From: Blastomyces gilchristii SLH14081
Lineage: Eukaryota > Ascomycota > Eurotiomycetes > Onygenales > Ajellomycetaceae
DNA length: 64,000 bases
Assembly: GCF_000003855.2 (NCBI RefSeq)
Contig: NW_003101682.1
Coordinates: forward strand, 7,033,361-7,097,360
Direction of reading: 5' to 3'
The translations under genes and the position numbers were made by a program. The number at the start of each line of letters is the position of its first letter. The first letter of the stretch is position 1. The notes beneath the pieces are model-generated. The model did not search any database, was not told the DNA's origin, and saw only the letters and a list, made by a program, of their open reading frames with translations. Shown piece after piece: positions 24,788-36,444 of this stretch.

Positions 24788-25101
24788 TGTGACAGGCTGC
24801 GCCCGATCAATTATATAGACTATTTCATACACTTTATAGATTTCTATCACCTCATTTCTGATCATCAATTCTCAGCTGCTATAAATGTGTATGTTCTGAT
24901 CATCAATTCTCAGTCACTATAAATGCGTGTATATTCTTTCATCTCAAAGCATCACTGTGTACATCATCACATACACATATAAATATTTACTTCAATTGCT
25001 GATTCTCACACTTTCTCTTTCTTTTCTTCTCTAATGTTTTTCTCTTTGTTATATAAGATCTATTAATATTATACCAATCTATTCAGCGTAGACCTCTTAC
25101 A
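24788..25101 (+). repeat. 3' LTR of the Gypsy element
   Basis: Begins TGTGACAGGCTGC and ends GACCTCTTACA; 314 bp, like the 5' LTR. It retains a few CpGs that are TpG or CpA in the 5' copy and vice versa, showing independent mutation after insertion. Confidence 0.93.
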
Positions 25102-25301
25102 ATAATAAATATTTATTAAGTAATTAATAAATACTTTACTTAGATAAAAGTAGTTAGTCTGTAAAGAGAAAATTTAATAATATATATATATAATATTTTT
25201 AAATAAGAGCTACTTAAGCTGTAATTATTATTTTAAACAGCTAAGAAAGTTTAAACTAAAATAAATATAAAATATAATAGTTTAAGAGAGAAAGAAAATC
25301 T

Positions 25302-26195
25302 TTATAATAAGTTATATTTAATTATATAAAATTATTTTATTATACTTTATAAATTTTTATTAAAAGCTCTGATTTTTCTACTAAAAGTTTTAATTCTCAG
25401 TTATTAATTCTTAGTTAAAAAACTTATAGAGTTTTTATTTTTTTACTTTAAAACTTTATTTTATATATATATAAATATTTACTTTAATTACTAATTTTCA
25501 TACTTTCTCTTTTATTTTTCTTCTTTAATATTTTTCACTATATTATATAAAATTTATATTTTAAATATTAATTTATTCAGTATAATCTCTTATACTTAAA
25601 AAATATTTATTATCTTCTTATTAAAAATAATTACTTATTAAGAAAATATTTAAATATATAATAATATATAATAATAAGAAAATAAATAATTACAGACTAG
25701 TTAAGTAGATACTAAGTCTTTATTAAATAAATAAAAACTTACTTATTAATTACTCTAACTCTGTAATAAAATCTTATAAAAAAAATATTAATAAAAGACT
25801 TAAAAAGTTCTGATATTTTAAATGTATAAAATATTTATATAAATATACTTCTTTTAATTTTAAAGAACTTTTAAATATAAATATTATATATTTAATAAAT
25901 AATATATCTATATTTACTAATAATATAAGAGAACTTTTAAATATAAGTATAAATATAATACTATAATAACTCTAAGTAATATTAAAATTATAATAATAAT
26001 AAATAGCTGATATTTATTATATATATAACTTAATAATATTAATATAAAGAAATTTAATAATTAACTTAATAAGAAATCTCTGTATAAATAATTTTAATAT
26101 TAACTGAATTAAAAATAGTATAATATTAAAGTAATATCTAGATATTTTTATATATTTTAATACTTTTAATCTTACTCTCTATTTATTATAAAGAT
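25302..26195 (+). mobile_element. Second, far more decayed copy of the same Gypsy family, truncated
   Basis: An LTR-like stretch (about 25302-25594) and about 600 bp of interior align in order with 19340-20210 of the younger copy (shared ATTTATTATCTTCTTATTA, CTCTGTAATAA-ATCTTA, TACTTTTAATCTTACTCTCT), but nearly every C is T and every G is A. Alignment stops at about 26195, where an hAT-type repeat begins. This copy is part of the older substrate into which the younger element inserted. Confidence 0.8.
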
Positions 26196-26696
26196 TAAGT
26201 TAACTGTGTAACTATATTTAAAATTAAAATTAAAATATTTAATAATTTTATTAATAATTTAATATCTTATTATATAGTTTTAAAATTATATAGTAATTTT
26301 ATACTATTTTAATAAGACTTATTATTTACTTTTATTATATTTTTTAAATAAAATTATAATTTTCACTTCTTAATTTAAATTATTTTTATTACTTTAAATA
26401 ACTTTAAATCTTATTTAAGTATTATTAAAAAGTGTTACTTTTTAAAAAATTAAAAATAATTTAAAAAAAATCTTAAAATATTTTAAAATAGTAACTTTAT
26501 ATTAAGAATAAAATTAAATAAAATTAAATAAAATTACTTTTTTATTTTTTCTAAGTTATAATCTTATTTTAAAATCTGATAAATAATTACTTTATATATT
26601 TTTTAATAATTAACTAGTGAAATTTATACTAAGAAATATATAAAATTAAATTAAATAAGATTAAATATAAAATTTATAATCTTAGTAATTAGTTTA
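26196..26696 (+). mobile_element. Decayed non-autonomous hAT-family copy
   Basis: Collinear over about 500 bp with the well-preserved element at 52548-53053 (matching CACTTCTTAATTTAAATTAT, AAAAAGTGTTACTTTTTAAA, ACTAAGAAATATATAAAA blocks), with pervasive C-to-T and G-to-A changes. It interrupts the decayed Gypsy copy. The target duplication is no longer legible. Confidence 0.75.
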
Positions 26697-26986
26697 TTTA
26701 TAAATATATAAGTTATATAGTCTTATATAAAGTATTTAGTTAATAATTATTAAAAAAATTTATAGTTTATAATTTATAATTACTTTTTATTTATTAAAGT
26801 AATTTAATTATTTTATAAAATTACTTATAATATAAATAATTTTTTTAAAGTAATAAAAATATTTTAAATTTATTTAAAAGACTTTATTTTCATTTTTTTA
26901 TTTTTATAATAATTTTTATTTTTATAATTTATAAATATTTTTATTTATAAAGTATTTTTAAATAATATTTATATATTAATTTAAAA
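26697..26986. other. AT-rich DNA, nothing recognisable
   Basis: Very AT-rich continuation of the old substrate, with no frame, repeat border or RNA fold. Confidence 0.6.
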
Positions 26987-28700
26987 GTGCAGTATATATT
27001 ATCTATAACAAGCATTAAATACTTACTTACACTCACTTTTCTACTTACACAGCTCTCTCTATTACTTTCATTCTTCTCTCTGATCACTCTCTACTCTTTC
27101 TTCATCATTTCTTTCACCTCTTACTCTCTACCCTCTCTATCATTATTATCACCTCTACCACCTCTATCACTCTCTCTTTCTATCACTCTCTTTCACTCTG
27201 TATCACTCTGTATCACTTCTATCACCTCTTCTACCTCTTCCACCTCTTACCCTTCACCCCCTCTATCATCACCACCGCCTCTACCGCCCCGCAGCCTCTC
27301 TACCTCTTTCACCCTTCCCCCGGACCACTCTCTACCCCTCTCTTACCACTCCTTATCATCTCTTTCACCCCTTTCACCTCTTACCCTCTATCTCCTCTAC
27401 CACCATCATCATCTCTACCGCCCCGCAGCCTCTCTACTTCTTTCACTCTTCCCCCGGATCACTCTCTACCTCTCTCTTACCACCTCTTATCACCTCTTCC
27501 ACCTCTTTCACCCTCTTCACCCTCTACCCCCTCTATCATCATCATCATCTCTACCGCCTCTACTCTCTCCTTCTATCACTCTCTTTCACTCTGTATCACC
27601 TCGTATCACCTCTTTCACCTCTTTCACTCTCTACTCTCTCTACTATCATCACCGCGTCTACTGTCTCATAGCTCTCTCTATCACTTTCACTCTCTATCTC
27701 TACTCTCTTATCACTTCTTTCACCTCTACTCTCTCTATCATTATTATCATCTCTATCACCTCACAATTTCTCTCTATTATTATTATTATCTCTATCATCT
27801 CATAACTCTCTTTATCACTTTCATTCTCTATCTCTATTCACTATTATCATTCTTTTCATCTCTTTCACTCTCTATTCTCTCTATTATTATTATTATCTCT
27901 ACTTCTTCTACTACTCTCTTTCACTCTGTATCATCTTTATCATCTTTATCAGATTAATCAGAGCTATACAGACTGCAGAGTCACTTATTCAATCTTATTC
28001 ATGAATTTAAAGAGATGTATATAACATCATATAAGATTTTATTACAGAGTATTTAGTAGTATATACTATAAACACAGAGATCAAAATATGATAGAGATAG
28101 TAAGAGAGAAGTAGAGATAGTAAAAGTAATAGAAGAGACTATAGAGTAGCAGAGATAATAATAATAATAGAGAGGCTAGAGAGTGAAAAAGATGATAGAG
28201 AGAGATAATAGAGATGATAGAAATAAGAGAGATAATAGAAATAATAAGAGAGAAATAGAATAATAAGATAAGAGTAGAGATAGAGAGTGAAAGTAATAGA
28301 GAGTACTGCGAGATGATAGAGACAGTGATGATAATAGAGATAATAGAGGTAGTAGAGGTAGTAAGAAGTGATAAGAAGTGATAAGAGAGGCTCGGAGTGA
28401 AAGAAGTGTAGAGATGATAGAGATAATAGAGATAATAAGAGAGTGAGTGATAAGATAAGAGTAGAGTAAAGATATGAAGTAAAAGTGATAGAGAGAGCTG
28501 TGAGATAGTAGAGACAGTGATAATAAAGATGATAGAGATAATAGAAGTGATAGAGATAATAGAAGTAATAGAAGTAATAGAGATAATATAAGTGATAAGA
28601 GTGAGTGATAAGATAAAGATAGAGATATGAAGTGAAAGTAATAGAGAGTGCTACAAGGTGTTAGAGGCAGTGATGATAATAGAGAGTAGATAGAGTGATG
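26987..28700. repeat. Polypyrimidine then polypurine inverted-repeat minisatellite
   Basis: About 27050-27960 is a degenerate C/T-rich minisatellite (units such as CTCTTTCACCTCTACC and TATCATCATC) and about 28085-28690 is its purine-rich counterpart (GATAATAGAGATAATAGAG, GTAGAGATAGAGAGTGAAAG). The two arms are approximate reverse complements around a spacer of about 120 bp. The pyrimidine arm keeps CpG-containing units (ACCGCCCCGCAGCC) unlike its surroundings. A sequence starting TATTCATGAATTT and ending TTACAG follows each arm (27996-28050 and 28722-28780). The long ORFs here, made of S, L, T and P, are products of the repeat and not genes. Confidence 0.85.
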
Positions 28701-28954
28701 CAATTGACAGATGCTACTACATATTCATGAATTTTTAATGAGATGCATGTGATGTCATGTGAGATCACATTACAGTGATTTTTACATGGAAAAGTTGGTT
28801 TTTCTTTAATATATAGAGAGATATATATTAATTATATATTATATATATTAAAAGATAAATTTTATCTTATTTTTCTAAGATGAAAATAAGTATCTTTATA
28901 TATATATATATATATATACTTATTTATTTATTGTGATTAATCTTATAGAAGAAA

Positions 28955-29180
28955 GAAGTAAAAGTCTTAAAAAGAAAAAAGTAAAAGTCTTAAAAAGAAA
29001 GAGATAAAAGTTTTAAAAATAAAAAAATAAAAGTTTTAAAAAAAAAATAAAAGAAAAAAGTAGAAACTTCAGAATAAAAGAAGTAAAAGTTTTTTAAAAA
29101 GAAATAAAAGTCTTAGAAAAAAAGAGATAAAAGTCTTAAAAAAAAAGATATAAAAGTTTTAAAAAGAAATAGAAGCTTTA
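28955..29180. repeat. Purine-rich minisatellite, unit about 23 bp
   Basis: Tandem units of the form TAAAAGTCTTAAAAAGAAA with variable A-runs, about nine imperfect copies. It is flanked by AT-rich old DNA. Confidence 0.75.
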
Positions 29181-29553
29181 AAAAGTAATAAGTAAATATA
29201 CTTTTAAATAGAGAAATAAGAATAGAGTGAAAGAAGAAAGAAGTAAAAACTTTAAAAAGTAATAAAAATAAATATTATAAAAAGCTTTTTAAAAATTAAT
29301 TTTTTTTAAAATTTTAAAATTTTTATAAATAATATTTAATTATTACTAAGTTTTTTATAAGTATTTATAAATTACTAAAATAAAAGAGTTTAATTATTAT
29401 TAGTATACTACTAATAAAAGAGTTAATTAATTATAAAATCTTTAATACTCTTTTTTAAATTAATTATTATAAAGTATAGTACTTCTCTTAATAACTTTTT
29501 TTAATAACTTTTTATAGTAACTTCTTTTAATAAACTTAGTTTTAAAGCTTAAG

Positions 29554-29921
29554 TAGACTGATTACTAAAATTATAAATTTTATATTTAATCTTATTTAAT
29601 CTAATTTTATACATTTCTTAATATAAATTTTACTAAGATTAATTATTAAATAAATATATAAAGTAACTATATATCAGATCTTAAAATAAAATTATAACTT
29701 GAAAAAAATAAGAAAGTAATTTTATTTAATTTTATTTAATCTTATTCTTAATATAAAGTTATTATTTTTAAACTATTTTTAATTTTTTAAAAAGTAATAC
29801 TTTTTAATAATATTTAAATGAGATTTAAAGTCATTTAAAGTAATAAAAATAATTTAAATTAAGAAGTGAAAATTATAATCTTATTTAAAAAATATAATAA
29901 AAGTAAATAATAAGTCTTACT
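29554..29921 (-). mobile_element. Decayed hAT-family fragment, reverse orientation
   Basis: Begins with TAGACTGATTACTAAAATT, the mutated complement of the right terminus of the 52.5-kb element, and follows that element backwards for about 370 bp (ACTTTTTAATAATATTTAAAT, TAATTTAAATTAAGAAGTGA). It stops at 29921, exactly where a forward copy begins. Confidence 0.75.
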
Positions 29922-30121
29922 TAAACTGATTATATAACTATATTTAAAACTAGAACTAGATTTTTTAATAGTTTTATTATTAATTTAACTAATCTTATTA
30001 CACAGTTTTAATATTAAATAGTAGTTTTATACTATTTTAGTAAAACTTACTATCTACTCTTATTATATTTTTTAAATAAGACTATGATTTTCACTTCTTA
30101 ATTTAAATTATTTTTATTACT
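29922..30121 (+). mobile_element. Decayed hAT-family fragment, forward orientation
   Basis: Starts TAAACTGATTATATAACT (mutated left terminus) and follows the first 200 bp of the 52.5-kb element up to TTTAAATTATTTTTATTAC, then ends abruptly. It is head-to-head with the preceding reverse fragment, suggesting nested insertion or a foldback rearrangement. Confidence 0.75.
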
Positions 30122-30635
30122 GAATTAAATGATGTGATGGCAGATAGGCAGCTAAAAGAATCTAATCTTATCATCATTTTACAATGTCTACTTGTCAGAC
30201 TGTGCTGTCACACATTCTTTCTTCAACATGCATGCATTCAATTAGAGTGATGACTAGACTGACTGTGTGATCATGTCTGAGACCAGGACTAAACTTTACA
30301 GTTATCATGTTGCCTAAAAGCATTACTTCTGATCATGATTTGTATTCATCACATTGATCTCAAATCATGTTATTTCAAATATTAAAGATCTCAGATTCAC
30401 TTTTCAAATAAAAATCTAGTCTCAGATAAAGAATATATTTGAATTCTTAGTCACATTTTCATTCTGATCTCATTATTGAGAATGGTATTAAATGAGACTA
30501 TGAAATCACTTCTCACTTACATAATATTATAACATAGTACTCATTTGTTGAAAATTCAACAGAGAGTATTATCAAATATTATTACTTTTTTAAACACAGA
30601 TCATAATTCATATAATTTTAATTATGAAAAAAATA

Positions 30636-30785
30636 TAAAATACAAAAAAAAAAAACAAAAAACAAAAAACAAAATAAAAACAAGAAAAAATCAGAATGAA
30701 TAAAAAAAAAAAAGAAAAAAGAGAAAGAAAAAAAAAAAAAAGAAAAGAAAAAGAAAAAAATAAAAAATAAAAATAAAAAAAATCA
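30636..30785. repeat. A-rich low-complexity tract
   Basis: About 150 bp made up mainly of A-runs broken by single C, G or T, inside the hAT element. The reverse-strand ORF made of F, L and S is an artefact of this tract. Confidence 0.9.
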
Positions 30786-31876
30786 AGGTCACAGAGCTGC
30801 AGCACTCTTAAAATACTCACTTCTCAGAGTCTTTACAATGTTCATTACTAACTGTGTATTTCTCACAGTGAGAGTAACACAGCTATGATGAGTCATTATC
30901 TTAACATCATCTAATAAATAATCAGTATATATCTGTATAAATGTGAATATTTAGAAAATATACACTTAAAAAGTGTGGCCAGAGTGAACTCTGCTGCCAC
31001 TTGAATAGCATTAAGAGTAGAACACTGAAATTGATGATTTCTCTCATCAATTTCATGAATAAGACAGGTGAAGATAATCTTGAGAAATATAAGATTTTCT
31101 GACTTCTGATAAAAATGAATCTCACAGAGAGACTCTATTTTCATGATATTAGAGACTGAGTATTATCAAAAAGTATTACTTTTATGCAATGCACATACAC
31201 TTACTGTAACAATTCACTCTCTATACATATGACTGAGAGTTGTGACTTTCTCACACTGCACAGCTCTCTCTGAAATGCTGGTACTGATTTGCAATTCATA
31301 CAGTCTCTCAGTTCAGCATGTGCTGTGCATATGCAGTTCTGTGTACTGAAGCTGTGTTAATCATTATAATCTGATATGATACTCACTTTTCACAGGCCAT
31401 GTTTCATTTGAGAAGAGGGAGAAAGACACAACTGTGGTTTTATTAAGAAGAGATGAATAATTAGTAATATTGAATATAATTTAATTCTTCTGCATTTAAA
31501 ATTTGATTAGTCTATACTCTTCAATTTGAGAATTTCTAAGAGTGTTTTAATAGTTTTCATACTGGCTTGAACTTAGTGATGAGTTGAAGAAGAAGAGAAA
31601 AGAGAGAAGAAAGAAATGAGAATAACTTATCTTTATAATATGAAAACAGAGAATCACTGCAATCATTCTTTCTAGTAATAAAGATCTGTTTTCTGCATGT
31701 ATCTCTGATATAAATTATATGATAACTGTATATAAAGAATATCAACACTGCATGTATTGAATGAAGATGATATTGCTATGCAACACTGTAGCTGTTTCTG
31801 TATATCTCTGAAAGCTGTTAATATTTTCTTTATCTCTTTATATTTGATAAGTCAGTAATATATTTCAATGCACTCT

Positions 31877-32004
31877 TTCTTTCATCATCATCATCATCAT
31901 CATTATTATCATCATTATTATCATTATCATTATTAACATTATTACTATTATCATCATCATTATCATCATCATCATTATTATCATTATTATCATTATCATA
32001 TCAT
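31877..32004. repeat. ATC/ATT microsatellite
   Basis: About 128 bp of interrupted TCA and TTA trinucleotide units. It lies inside the hAT element, between its left end and the coding relics. Confidence 0.92.
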
Positions 32005-32099
32005 TTCTGACTATCTCTTCTGCCTTTATCTCTCTTCAATACTCACTGAAACTAATCATGTCATCTCTCTTCAAATATTCTGCGGTCCTGTGAATCATC

Positions 32100-32880
32100 A
32101 AGGCACGTGAGCACTGTCACAGATTGAAGAAAGAGAAGAAGAAGATGTTTAAGTGAGAGAAGACAGATTGTAAGACATGTTATAATGCCTTGAAGAGACT
32201 TTATAAGAGAGTAGAATAATAATGATTTTAAGTAACACTTCTGATAGATTTAGACTGAACTAAGTATAGAAATAATATGAATAATACTGCCTGTAAGAGA
32301 TTGAAGAAGAAGATAGTGAAGAGTCTCATACAGTAGTGATGAGATCAGAAGAAGTCTTGAGAATAATTTGAGTTCAAGATAAAGAGAGAGAGAGAGAAGA
32401 AAAGTGTTGCTGTAAATAAGCAGCAGCAGAAGAAGATTGAGAAGATGTTGAAGTAAGAGATAAAGAAGTCAAAACTGATAAGTTTTTTATTTATTGAGAG
32501 ATAATGATTTTTAATAATACTTCTGTTCTCTAATTAATTAGCAGAAGCTGACAGAGAAGAAGGGAATTGAGACCTTGTTCAGGTCTCAAATGTGCTTCAT
32601 AATTCAGAACATTGAGAAGACAGCTCTGCTCTCTGAGCATGTCAATCTGCTTATCACTGAGATGGAACCTGAGACAGCAGACTAGAAAATGCAGGATTTT
32701 GAGACACAGATTAATCTGACTGAGAGAGAGCAGTGAGAACTCTTCTCTGAGAAGGCAGCAAAGAGAGATTTTGAGATAATTATCATCTCAGATGAGAAGG
32801 AGAAGAAGAAGAAGAAGAATAAGAAGTGAATTATAAAGAATGATAAGAAGAATAAGAAAGAGAAGAAGTAGATTTTTTTC
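32100..32880 (+). pseudogene. Second ORF relic of the hAT element, Lys/Glu-rich protein
   Basis: Plus-strand frames broken by TGA and TAG, with an intervening intron-like AT stretch near 32470-32540, read through LTEKKGIETLFRSQ, a charged helix (LLITEMEPETAD) and a very basic tail of Lys codons ending at TAG near 32869. Composition and coiled-coil character suggest a DNA-binding or accessory protein of the transposon. I recognise no family. It is upstream of and in the same direction as the transposase. Confidence 0.5.
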
Positions 32881-33339
32881 TTTTTATATTAGTTAGTTAT
32901 AAGTTTAAGTTTTTAATTATTAATAATTAAAATTGATTTTAAGTTTTCAAAAATTATTGTACAAGTTGTAATCAAGTCAGGAATAATATATATATATATA
33001 TATATTTAACTATCATGATTCACAAATCACTATAATGTATAAGTATCAACATTTTTTCAACATTGATATTCACAATATTAATATATTTTTAATGATATTA
33101 TCTGATAATGCAATTTGATAACACTCTCTTTTACAGTATTAATATATTTCAAGAAATATGACAGAGATTAATCAAGATTATTTATTTACTTTTATACATC
33201 AATGATATTCAATCTGAGTTAGTATTAAAATTATAACTAAGCTAAGAAACAAGATTATTTTCTCTTATATTAATTCTTCTTACACACATCAGTGATCAGT
33301 TATTGAAAATAAATTATCATCTTTCTCAAATTATTATCA

Positions 33340-35850
33340 TGTCTTCTGAATTCACTTCTTTCACTTCTTTTACTTCTATTGAAGATTCATAAACTCTTCA
33401 AGAAATCACTGTGAATCACAAAGTCTATATTATTTACAATTTAACACAGAATGCTCTCTTTCAATTATGATGAATAACTACTTCATTCTTCACATCTGAT
33501 TTCAGGTTATAAAATTTATGAAAAACTTAACACAAATATTGAGATGAACTATGAAATAATTGTTAACAGATTGCATTGCAGATTACTGAAGAGTCATCTC
33601 TCTGCTACAATCACTGCAACTTCATTCAGAAACATTTATTATGAACTAATTATAACTCTGAAGAAATTTTCTGACATCTGAAGTCATCAGAATGCAGACA
33701 ATAAAAGAAAAATAATCAGAAAATTACTACTGAGCTGATAAGTTACTCTATCAGATAATAATTTTTGATAATACTAACTTTCTAATTTGAAGAAAATCAT
33801 ATGAAAATGATTATATACTAGTACTCTGATTTCACAACTCTCATCTGATAACTTTCATGAACAATTACTTTATATATATATATCTCTGAATCTTTCTCTT
33901 CAATCAATTGAAAACCCTGAATTCTGAACACTTCTTCAAATACTTAATTTAAATCTTCATATTTCACATCAATCCTGTCTTCAGTTCAATCTTGAGACAC
34001 ACTACAAAGTCAATATACAACATCTAGAATCAGAGTTGAAGAATCATTGAAGAGTATCTCTCACAGTGAATGCATGAACTAGTATAAACAATCTTGCATT
34101 TATAAGAGTTACATGTTATTACATTGATGAGAACTGAACTTATCAAGAGACATTAATTGAATTTGAATCATTGATCAGTAGTCATACTGAGAATTATATA
34201 ATAGAGGTATTAATGACTGTGATTAAAAATGACTATTGAGATATTAGTCTCAGTCTTCTTACAATTATAACTGACAATGCTGTGAATAACTACACTATGA
34301 TAAAGAGCTTAAAGCAAAAATTGACTTTGCATTTCTGAAATGATAAATAAGATCATATTCTCTGCATTGCTCATGTAATTTAACTTGTAATACAAACACT
34401 GATAAAGAATCTTAACATTGAGATGAAGAATAATGAGATGACTGATTCTTGAGATAAGAATGAGATGAAAGTGATTACTCAAGTAACTTTTATATTCACT
34501 TTGTAAAAGATAATGTTTTTTGATAACACTTTTTAATATTATTTTTTAATAATGCTTTTTGATAACACTACTGTTAATTTTGAATAGATTGACTAATAAT
34601 TTAAATATCACAGATTTGAAACATTGCTAATACAATTTGTATCTTCTCTAAATAATAATAATAATTTCATGATATTTAATAAATAAACAAATCAGTCACA
34701 TCACTGAATATAATACAGAATGTTAGAATATAGTGAAGTTCAATATATAAGATGACTATTCAGACTCTTCAATTATATCAGATAATTGATCATTGAATAC
34801 AATACTCTGATTGAGAAAAGATTCAGATATTGAAACTTTCTGATATAAAGTAAACTCAGTTGAAATATATGATTAATTTACTGTTTCAGTTTTATAAGAT
34901 AATAAAGACAGTCTCAATCACTTGTACATCAATGCTGCAGTCAGTCTGATAAGTGTATAACAGTTTATTTACTCATCTTGAGAAGCAGTTGAATCACTCA
35001 AAAAGAAATTCAGTCTGAAATAATGCTATAGTACAGGCTATTATTACTGTAAGAGATAAACTAGTATATTACTATAGCAAAACTGAACAATCTTTTACAG
35101 AGTACTATGCTGTAGCAGCTCTATTAGATTTCTTCTGTTGAGTTAATATCTACACTTCTCAAGATTGAACAGAGGAGAAATGAGACTTATATGTTAAATT
35201 AGCTCAAGACTACTACAATATCAACTATCAGAGATTTGAATGAGCAGATGTTTAAGATGTGAAGACAGTGAAATATAATTCTCTAGTAAGTAATAATCTT
35301 TGATAATACTTCATATTTCATAGAACTATAATACTAACTTTGAAACAGAACTTACATATATTGATTGCAACTGAAAATCAGGCAAAACTACATACTTATA
35401 AAACTGAATTTAATCACTATCTTTGAGATAATTCAATGAATTTACACATTAAATCAATTCTAGAGTTATAAAAAATTGTTGAGAGTATATATTCAACTGT
35501 TACACTGATGATATATAATATTCTGATAATTTCATTGACAGAGGTGAGAATGAAGTGAAAGTTCAACTCAAGTTGAGATATTTATCACTATTATCAGAGA
35601 CAATTATAAGAAGAAACAATCAAGAAACTCATGATTATAAAACATAGAATTATCAGATAGTTTAATACCTCTGATCACAGTATATCAGAGAAGTGTAGTT
35701 TTCATGAGAAAGTGAAGAATAAACTTACACAAGAATGTATTTAGTTATTTCATGAGTGTTATCAATAATTATTATTAAATTCTGATTATATAAGTAATCA
35801 CTGAATGAACTGAATGAGACTGATTTTAATCTTCAGTCTCAGTCTCATTC
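33340..35850 (+). pseudogene. hAT transposase relic
   Basis: The best block, about 34265-34400, reads TIITDNAVNNYTMIKSL followed by DHILCIAHVI-LVIQTLIK. The TDNAxNN and IAHVINL-type pair is a hallmark of hAT transposases, the first Asp being a catalytic residue. A plausible start, MSSEFTSFTSFTSIEDS, lies at about 33341. Many TGA and TAA stops replace expected Arg, Trp and Gln, and short AT-rich stretches may be introns. The C-terminal dimerisation region is only faintly visible near 35600-35850. It is non-functional as read. Confidence 0.8.
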
Positions 35851-36444
35851 TGATTTTGAAAGAATAATCATCTTTCACAGTTTATTCTGAGAAATTACTC
35901 TCATTTCACTGTTCTTGAATTAAATCTGGTTATTTTTCACATCATTTCTCTCAGAAATGGTTCATTTTCAGATTTTTTTGAGGCTTGGTCCTGGTGGGAC
36001 TCACGCCAAGAAATGTATGAGACCAGACCAAATAGGACTAAATGTGAAATTCATGGTCCCGCTGGCCAGTCTAGTGATGGCCATGCTACACTATCTTTGA
36101 AACACTTCTCTGATCAGCTCATTGTCATTCACTCAATCACTCTCTCTCACACCAAATCAGAGGCCACGCTCTTTTCATGCCGGGTGACTCAAAATGAATC
36201 TCTTTTTCTGTGCCAGTCATCATTCTCTCTTCAGAGAAGAGAGGTGATCTTCTACTCTTCTCATTTCACTTCAGATGCATCTGTGAGTCTCATCAATAAA
36301 TTCTTCCAGTCTGTTGTTGTTTTCATATCACACTGTCTATTATTCCTTCTCTCATCTTTCCCCTGTTCTGCATTCTATCCTTGTCCGCTCATACTTCAAT
36401 CTCTCAGTGTTGTCACCAGGGCTTCTTCTTGCCTGACTTTCAGC

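Larger units (their letters stand above)
19340..25101 (+). mobile_element. Full-length Ty3/Gypsy LTR retrotransposon, mutated
   Basis: Two 314-bp LTRs (19340-19653 and 24788-25101), both TG...CA, flank a 5.1-kb interior. The 5-bp direct repeat ATAAT at 19335-19339 and 25102-25106 is a perfect target-site duplication. The internal order of relics (zinc knuckle, reverse transcriptase, RNase H, integrase) is that of Ty3/Gypsy elements. It inserted into DNA that was already, or later became, much more AT-rich than itself. Positions 23474-23796 are an assembly gap within the integrase region, so true length is uncertain. Confidence 0.93.
30255..36073 (+). mobile_element. Full-length hAT DNA transposon, mutated
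   Basis: The ends are imperfect inverted repeats: left TAGACTGACTGTGTGATCATG, right (complement) TAGACTGGCCAGCGGGACCAT. The flanking 8-bp direct repeats are GTGATGAC (30247-30254) and GTGATGGC (36074-36081), an 8-bp hAT-type target duplication with one transition. The last 110 bp are nearly the same as the right end of the 506-bp element at 52.5 kb. Inside are a transposase relic on the plus strand, a Lys-rich second ORF relic, an ATC microsatellite and an A-rich tract. It inserted upstream of the DUF3435 relic at 36.4 kb. Confidence 0.88.

Noticed and set aside
26987..27805. 272-codon plus-strand ORF rich in Ser, Leu, Thr and Pro
   Set aside because: It is a frame through the pyrimidine-rich minisatellite; the same DNA is open in other frames and has no gene-like structure.
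28176..28703. 175-codon minus-strand ORF of Ser and Leu
   Set aside because: It is the complement of the purine-rich arm of the same repeat.
30179..30190. TTAC-N7-A match, similar to a known Starship insertion motif, left of the hAT element
   Set aside because: The motif is too short to be meaningful in AT-rich DNA, and no matching direct repeat was found at a right border.
31877..32004. Possible CRISPR-like or regulatory array
   Set aside because: The units are 3 bp without spacers; it is a simple ATC microsatellite.
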